From an uncultured Paracoccaceae bacterium (GTDB lineage: Bacteria; Pseudomonadota; Alphaproteobacteria; Rhodobacterales; Rhodobacteraceae): a DNA stretch of 64,000 nt. Positions 59,973 to 64,000 of the stretch are shown here, in pieces. Location: NCBI GenBank assembly GCA_947498645.1, contig CANMKS010000003.1, positions 1 through 64,000 of the forward strand, given 5' to 3'. The translations under genes and the position numbers were made by a program. A model generated the notes under the pieces. The model made no database searches. It was not told the DNA's origin and was given only the letters and a program-made list of their open reading frames with translations. Each line of letters opens with the position of its first letter. The first letter of the stretch is position 1.

Positions 59973-60045
59973 CACGGCCCATAGCCGCCATTCATCAGGT
60001 CAGACTACTCCGCAATGCAGCTTCGCCAAGCGGAATTTCGTCGCG
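59973..60045 (+). repeat. Dispersed repeat, diverged copy
   Basis: Head ACGGCCCATAGCCGCCATTC, then GCAATGCAGCTTCGCCAAGCG. Lies in the gap between convergent ABC permease and ugpC; recognisable but diverged in the hairpin. Confidence 0.5.
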
Positions 60046-60216
60046 AGCTCAAAATCCGGCGATGGTCGAAAATACGGTCTACTGGACAAAGCTACGTCTC
60101 GATGTTCCTACCAAGGAGCTTGTAAGCTACACGTTCAGAACCAGTGTCATGAAAACAAGCGCGGTGCATCTGTCGCGCAAAAGTTGACGTTTGAAAACAG
60201 GGTGAAAATCATCTTG

Positions 60217-61272
60217 CTAGCTTGTGCGACGTAAACCCGTCTCAATATCAAAAAGATGCGACTTCATGGGTTGGATGGAAAACTGCATTGCGTTCTGCTC
60301 TCCGCTCAGAACATGGACACCCGGCAAACTGGCCGTGAAGCTGTCGTTTGTGCCTAGGAGCTCACAATGAAGCAATGTGTTTGCGCCAAGCGGTTCTGCC
60401 AATTTGGCGTTCACGTGGATTGGGCCAGTTTCGTCAGCGATCAAATGCTCGGGGCGTATCCCGAATTTGACCGGGCCGTCGGGGCCTTCGGCCTGCACGA
60501 TGCGTTGATCGCCCAAAACGACCCATCCATCTTTGATCTCAGTTTCAATGACATTCATTGCCGGACTTCCGATGAACTGTGCTGCAAACAAGGTTCGTGG
60601 GGTTTCATAAACCTCTAGCGGGGTCCCGATTTGTTCAGCGATGCCCCCGTTCATGACAATCATCCGATCAGCCATCGTCATCGCCTCTACCTGGTCATGG
60701 GTAACGTACAGCGCTGTGATCCCCAATTTTGATTGAAGCTCTTTGATCTCAAGGCGCATTTGAACGCGCAGCTTAGCATCGAGGTTTGAAAGAGGTTCAT
60801 CAAAGAGAAAGACAGCCGGTTCGCGCACAATTGCGCGCCCCATTGCAACGCGTTGCCGCTGGCCGCCAGACAACTCGCGGGGTTTGCGGTCCAGCAGCGG
60901 CTCAAGTTGCAGCAGTTTGGCGGCCTCAAGCACCTTGGCGTCAATCTGATCTTTCGGCAGTTTGGCGATCTTCAGGCCGTAGCCCATATTCTGGCGGACC
61001 GACATATGCGGATAGAGTGCGTAGTTTTGAAACACCATCGCAATATCGCGGTCCATGGGTTCTTTGTCGTTGGCGCGATTGCCACCGATCAGAACATCAC
61101 CGGCCGTCACAGTTTCAAGTCCAGCAACCATCCGCAGTAGCGTGGATTTGCCACACCCGGACGGGCCAACAATAACGATGAACTCACCATCGGCGATGTC
61201 GGTCGTGATGCCATGGATGACATCCGTTGGCCCAAAGCTCTTCTTGATATCGTTGAGGGATACTGTCGCCAT
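60217..61272 (-). CDS. ugpC: UgpC-like ABC importer ATP-binding protein
   Basis: 351 residues, CUT1/MalK-type ATPase. Walker A GPSGCGKSTLL, signature ELSGGQRQRV, Walker B AVFLFDEPLSNLDAKLR and the C-terminal TOBE-like regulatory domain (IGIRPEHL-type region KFGIRPEHLIADE) are present. It powers a solute-binding-protein-dependent importer; the whole set looks like UgpBAEC for sn-glycerol 3-phosphate and related phosphodiesters. It is the last gene of the minus-strand operon, 2 bp after ugpE. Confidence 0.87.
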   Translation of the reverse strand: MATVSLNDIKKSFGPTDVIHGITTDIADGEFIVIVGPSGCGKSTLLRMVAGLETVTAGDVLIGGNRANDKEPMDRDIAMVFQNYALYPHMSVRQNMGYGLKIAKLPKDQIDAKVLEAAKLLQLEPLLDRKPRELSGGQRQRVAMGRAIVREPAVFLFDEPLSNLDAKLRVQMRLEIKELQSKLGITALYVTHDQVEAMTMADRMIVMNGGIAEQIGTPLEVYETPRTLFAAQFIGSPAMNVIETEIKDGWVVLGDQRIVQAEGPDGPVKFGIRPEHLIADETGPIHVNAKLAEPLGANTLLHCELLGTNDSFTASLPGVHVLSGEQNAMQFSIQPMKSHLFDIETGLRRTS

Positions 61273-61274
61273 GT

Positions 61275-62132
61275 TTATTTCTCGCTATCCACAAGGCCGC
61301 GTATGAACAGCCGTTGCATACCCACGACGACGATCACGGGCGGGATCATTGCCAAGATGGATGTCGCCATGATGGTGGGCCAATGGGCGAAGTCATCGCC
61401 GCTTGGGAACATCTGTTTGATACCCATGACGATCGTATTCATTTCCGGATCGGTGGTGATCAAAAGCGGCCAGAGGTATTGGTTCCAACCGTAAATAAAT
61501 AGGATGACAAAGAGTGCTGCGATATTCGTCCGGCTCATCGGCACGACGATATCCCAAAAGAACCGCATCGGGCGTGCGCCGTCGACGCGGGCGGCCTCGG
61601 CCAGTTCATCTGGGATGGTGAGGAAGAACTGGCGGAACAAGAAGGTTGCTGTAGCAGATGCGATCAAGGGAAAGATCAAACCAGAGTAGGAGTTCAGCAT
61701 CCCAAAGCCAGCAACAACTTCGTAGGTTGGCACAATCCGTACTTCGACGGGCAACATCAGCGTTAGGAAAATCAGCCAGAAAAACAGGTTTCGGCCGGGG
61801 AACTTGAAGTAAACAATCGCAAAGGCCGAAAGAAGCGAGATGATGATTTTCCCGACTGCAATACCGATTGCCATGATCAGACTGTTCAAAAGCATGGTTC
61901 CGACAGGCACGTTGATCCCTGAAAACAGCGCGTTCTTATAGTTGTTCCACAGCTGATCGCCCGGCCAGACAGGCATGGGCGGTCGAATAATATCGGCCTG
62001 CGTGACGGTAGAGGCCACAAAGGCCAACCAAATCGGAAAGAAGATCACCAACACGCCAAGGATCATGAACACATGCGTCAGCCACAGACCCGACCCGCGC
62101 TTTTCCACCATGCCATGAGTCTCACGGGCCAT
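61275..62132 (-). CDS. ugpE: UgpE-like ABC permease
   Basis: 285 residues, six membrane segments, with the CUT1 permease EAA loop ([20 protein letters not shown]). The N-terminal phrase [20 protein letters not shown] matches UgpE. Start overlaps the ugpA stop by one base (TGATG). Pairs with UgpA to form the membrane channel. Confidence 0.87.
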   Translation of the reverse strand: MARETHGMVEKRGSGLWLTHVFMILGVLVIFFPIWLAFVASTVTQADIIRPPMPVWPGDQLWNNYKNALFSGINVPVGTMLLNSLIMAIGIAVGKIIISLLSAFAIVYFKFPGRNLFFWLIFLTLMLPVEVRIVPTYEVVAGFGMLNSYSGLIFPLIASATATFLFRQFFLTIPDELAEAARVDGARPMRFFWDIVVPMSRTNIAALFVILFIYGWNQYLWPLLITTDPEMNTIVMGIKQMFPSGDDFAHWPTIMATSILAMIPPVIVVVGMQRLFIRGLVDSEK

Positions 62133-63013
62133 CAGTAGTGCACCCGCTTTTCAATGAACTTGAATTGCAGGACGGTCAGCAGGCCGACCACAACCAACAG
62201 TATCACAGATTGCGCCGAGGATGAGCCGAGGTCCTGGCTAACGAACCCGTCCGAGTAGACCTTATAGACAAGAATGGTCGTCGTCTGTTGCGGCCCACCG
62301 GCAGTGATCGTGTGGATCACGCCAAAGGTTTCAAAGAATGAATAGACGATGTTGACAACCAGCAAAAAGAAGGTAGTGGGCGACAAGAGCGGTAGCACAA
62401 TCGTCCAGAAGCGTCGCCAGAAATGGGCACCATCAATTGCGGCTGCCTCGATTACTGATTTCGGCACTGCCTGCAAAGCCGCAAAGAAGAACAGGAAGTT
62501 GTAGCTGATCCGCCCCCAAGCTGAGGCAACGACGACAAGACCCATCGCTTCACCTCCGTTCAGTACATGGTTCCAGTCATAGCCTAGTTGGCCCAAATAC
62601 CAGGACACCACTCCGACGCGGGTGTTGAACATGAACAGCCAAAGCACCCCAGCAACGGCAGGCGCCACGGCATACGGCCAAATCAGCAAGGTGCGATAGA
62701 CGCCGGAGCCTTTGATCAAACGATCTGCGATGACGGCGAGAAACAGAGCCGGGATCATCGAGCAAAGCGTGACCAATATCGAGAAGACCGCAGTGGTTAC
62801 AAAAGACGCGCGATAAAACCGATCTGAAAGAAGAAATTCGAAATTCCCCAAGCCCACATACTGCATAGAGAGGCCGAATGGATCAGGGATGAACAGCGAT
62901 TGCCAAATCGCTTGGCCGGCGGGATAAAAAAAGAAGACAGCCGAGATCACGACTTGCGGCGCAATCAGCAGCGCCGGCAACAGCCAGCCTTTGAACTTCA
63001 CTCGTTTTTCCAT
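62132..63013 (-). CDS. ugpA: UgpA-like ABC permease
   Basis: 293 residues, six membrane segments; the EAA loop is [20 protein letters not shown]. The N-terminal [20 protein letters not shown] is characteristic of UgpA. It follows ugpB with a 51-bp gap that holds a hairpin, which would lower its expression relative to ugpB. Confidence 0.87.
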   Translation of the reverse strand: MEKRVKFKGWLLPALLIAPQVVISAVFFFYPAGQAIWQSLFIPDPFGLSMQYVGLGNFEFLLSDRFYRASFVTTAVFSILVTLCSMIPALFLAVIADRLIKGSGVYRTLLIWPYAVAPAVAGVLWLFMFNTRVGVVSWYLGQLGYDWNHVLNGGEAMGLVVVASAWGRISYNFLFFFAALQAVPKSVIEAAAIDGAHFWRRFWTIVLPLLSPTTFFLLVVNIVYSFFETFGVIHTITAGGPQQTTTILVYKVYSDGFVSQDLGSSSAQSVILLVVVGLLTVLQFKFIEKRVHY

Positions 63014-63029
63014 GCACCCAACCGGCGAA

Positions 63030-63055
63030 AAAGGCGGACCGCTTGGCCCGCCTTT
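63030..63055 (-). terminator. Attenuator-like hairpin between ugpB and ugpA
   Basis: On the minus strand AAAGGCGG pairs with CCGCCTTT across a 10-nt loop and is followed by TT, an intrinsic terminator-like structure in the ugpB-ugpA gap. It would give more binding protein than permease, as is common in such operons. Confidence 0.65.
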
Positions 63056-63064
63056 CCGTTTGCC

Positions 63065-64000
63065 TTAGCCGTTCGCAGCTTCGAACCGGCGCAAAAGCGC
63101 GTCACCGCGTTCTTTCGCACTGTCCATTGCTTCTTGTGCGGTCTTATCGCCTGCCCAAATAGCCTCTAGCTCTTCATCAATGATCCCGCGGATCTGATCG
63201 AAAGAACCAAGGCGCAAGCCTTTGGAGTTTGCCGTTGGCTCATTCGCAGTCATCTGGATCACAGCGATATCGGTGCCCGGATTTTCTTCATAGAAACCAG
63301 CAGCACGGGTCGCTTCTCCGGCCTCTGCCGTAATCGGCAGATAGCCCGTGTCCTGGTGCCATTGCGCCTGCACGTCGCTGGACGACAGGAATGCAAGGAA
63401 TTCGCCAACACCTGCGTATTCTGCGTCTTCATGGCCTTCCATTACCCAAAGCGATGCACCACCAATGATCGTGTTTTGCGGGCCGTTTCCAACGCCTTCC
63501 CAATATGGCAGGGCACGAACGTCGAAATCAAACTCAGCTTCAGCCTTGATCCCGGCATAACCAGCAGAGCTTTCGGTGAAAAGCGCACATTCGCCCGAGC
63601 GGAAGTTTGCACCACCTTCATTGCGACGGCCAGTATAGATGAATTTGCCGTCCTGCGCCCATTCGCCCATGGCTGTCAGGTGCGCAACCTGCGCTTCACC
63701 GTTCAGCATCAACTCTGTGTCCAATCCGGCAAATCCATTATCTTGGCTTGCAAACGGGACATCATGATAGGCCGAGAAATTCTCAAGGTGAATCCAGCTT
63801 TGCCATGCTGTGACCAACGGGCATTCGGAACCGCCAGCCTGCAATGCGGTCAGCGTCTCACCCACGTTTTGCCACGTGGAAAGGTCAGTATCCGGATCAA
63901 CACCTGCCGCTTCAAACGCATCGCGGTTTACCCACAAAACTGGAGTCGATGAGTTGAATGGCAGTGAAAGCATGTCGCCGTCAGTGGTGGTATAATAGCC
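63065..64000 (-). CDS. ugpB: UgpB-like substrate-binding protein, partial
   Basis: C-terminal 311 residues; the gene runs off the right edge of the window, so the signal peptide is missing. MLSLPFNSSTPVLWVNRDAF, GESAGYAGI-type segment and the closing RRFEAANG match UgpB, the periplasmic glycerol-3-phosphate-binding protein. It is the first gene of the operon on the minus strand. Any Pho box would lie beyond the window. Confidence 0.87.
   Translation of the reverse strand, partial: GYYTTTDGDMLSLPFNSSTPVLWVNRDAFEAAGVDPDTDLSTWQNVGETLTALQAGGSECPLVTAWQSWIHLENFSAYHDVPFASQDNGFAGLDTELMLNGEAQVAHLTAMGEWAQDGKFIYTGRRNEGGANFRSGECALFTESSAGYAGIKAEAEFDFDVRALPYWEGVGNGPQNTIIGGASLWVMEGHEDAEYAGVGEFLAFLSSSDVQAQWHQDTGYLPITAEAGEATRAAGFYEENPGTDIAVIQMTANEPTANSKGLRLGSFDQIRGIIDEELEAIWAGDKTAQEAMDSAKERGDALLRRFEAANG

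Overview
The window looks like chromosomal DNA of a marine-type alphaproteobacterium of the Rhodobacteraceae (Roseobacter group). The grounds are the block infA - maf - ribonuclease E/G - yacG - tRNA-Phe at the left end, a DgcN-like (DUF1611) gene, a UgpBAEC-type importer at the right end, and several small protein families I know from Rhodobacteraceae and rhizobia. No rRNA gene and no CRISPR array were seen. All family assignments were made by eye from translated sequence and remembered family motifs; no database search was run.

Layout. (1) 1-2.6 kb: conserved housekeeping operon and tRNA-Phe. (2) 2.6-10.1 kb: accessory DNA just after the tRNA, with an integrase remnant, a complete but amber-interrupted IS3-family element with a 3-bp target duplication, an IS5-family remnant, orphan genes, and a two-gene unit (small multi-TM protein plus a deoxyribosyltransferase-like/STING-like fusion) that looks like a nucleotide-sensing immune module without a visible cyclase. 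(3) 10.2-16.1 kb: regulators beside enzymes or unknown genes (MarR, AraC/aldo-keto reductase), an SRPBCC protein, LysE, a glutamine amidotransferase. (4) 17-30 kb: a DgcN-like/racemase pair, a Cys/Trp repeat protein, an integrase beside a broken groES, and a dense cluster of small proteins around a Crp/Fnr regulator and two transglutaminase-like proteins. (5) 30.5-34.7 kb: AraC/SDR pair and a secreted metallopeptidase unit. (6) 34.8-41.4 kb: cargo next to an AlpA-like protein and a 5'-truncated tyrosine integrase, including a methyltransferase-like pair and an ImmA/PIN pair. (7) 41.7-57 kb: two parallel modules, each with a homocysteine S-methyltransferase-family enzyme and a secreted barrel-like protein under different regulators (TetR; SARP-hydrolase), plus an MddA-like methanethiol methyltransferase, RidA, GlxA-type regulator, FAD oxidoreductase and exporters. 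(8) 57.5-64 kb: an ABC exporter pair and ugpBAEC on the minus strand, ugpB running off the window.

Two structural signals cut across the genes. A dispersed intergenic repeat of about 75-120 bp with a GCTGC-loop-GCAGC hairpin occurs at least eight clear times (plus weaker copies), always in the same orientation. A 305-bp near-identical direct repeat (14132-14436 and 41363-41667, one mismatch) brackets 27 kb; its right copy starts where the integrase is truncated and both copies end inside the head of the dispersed repeat. The most promising possible new system is the STING-like unit at 6.8-8.2 kb; the second is the methyltransferase/PIN/ImmA cargo at 36.3-40.2 kb.
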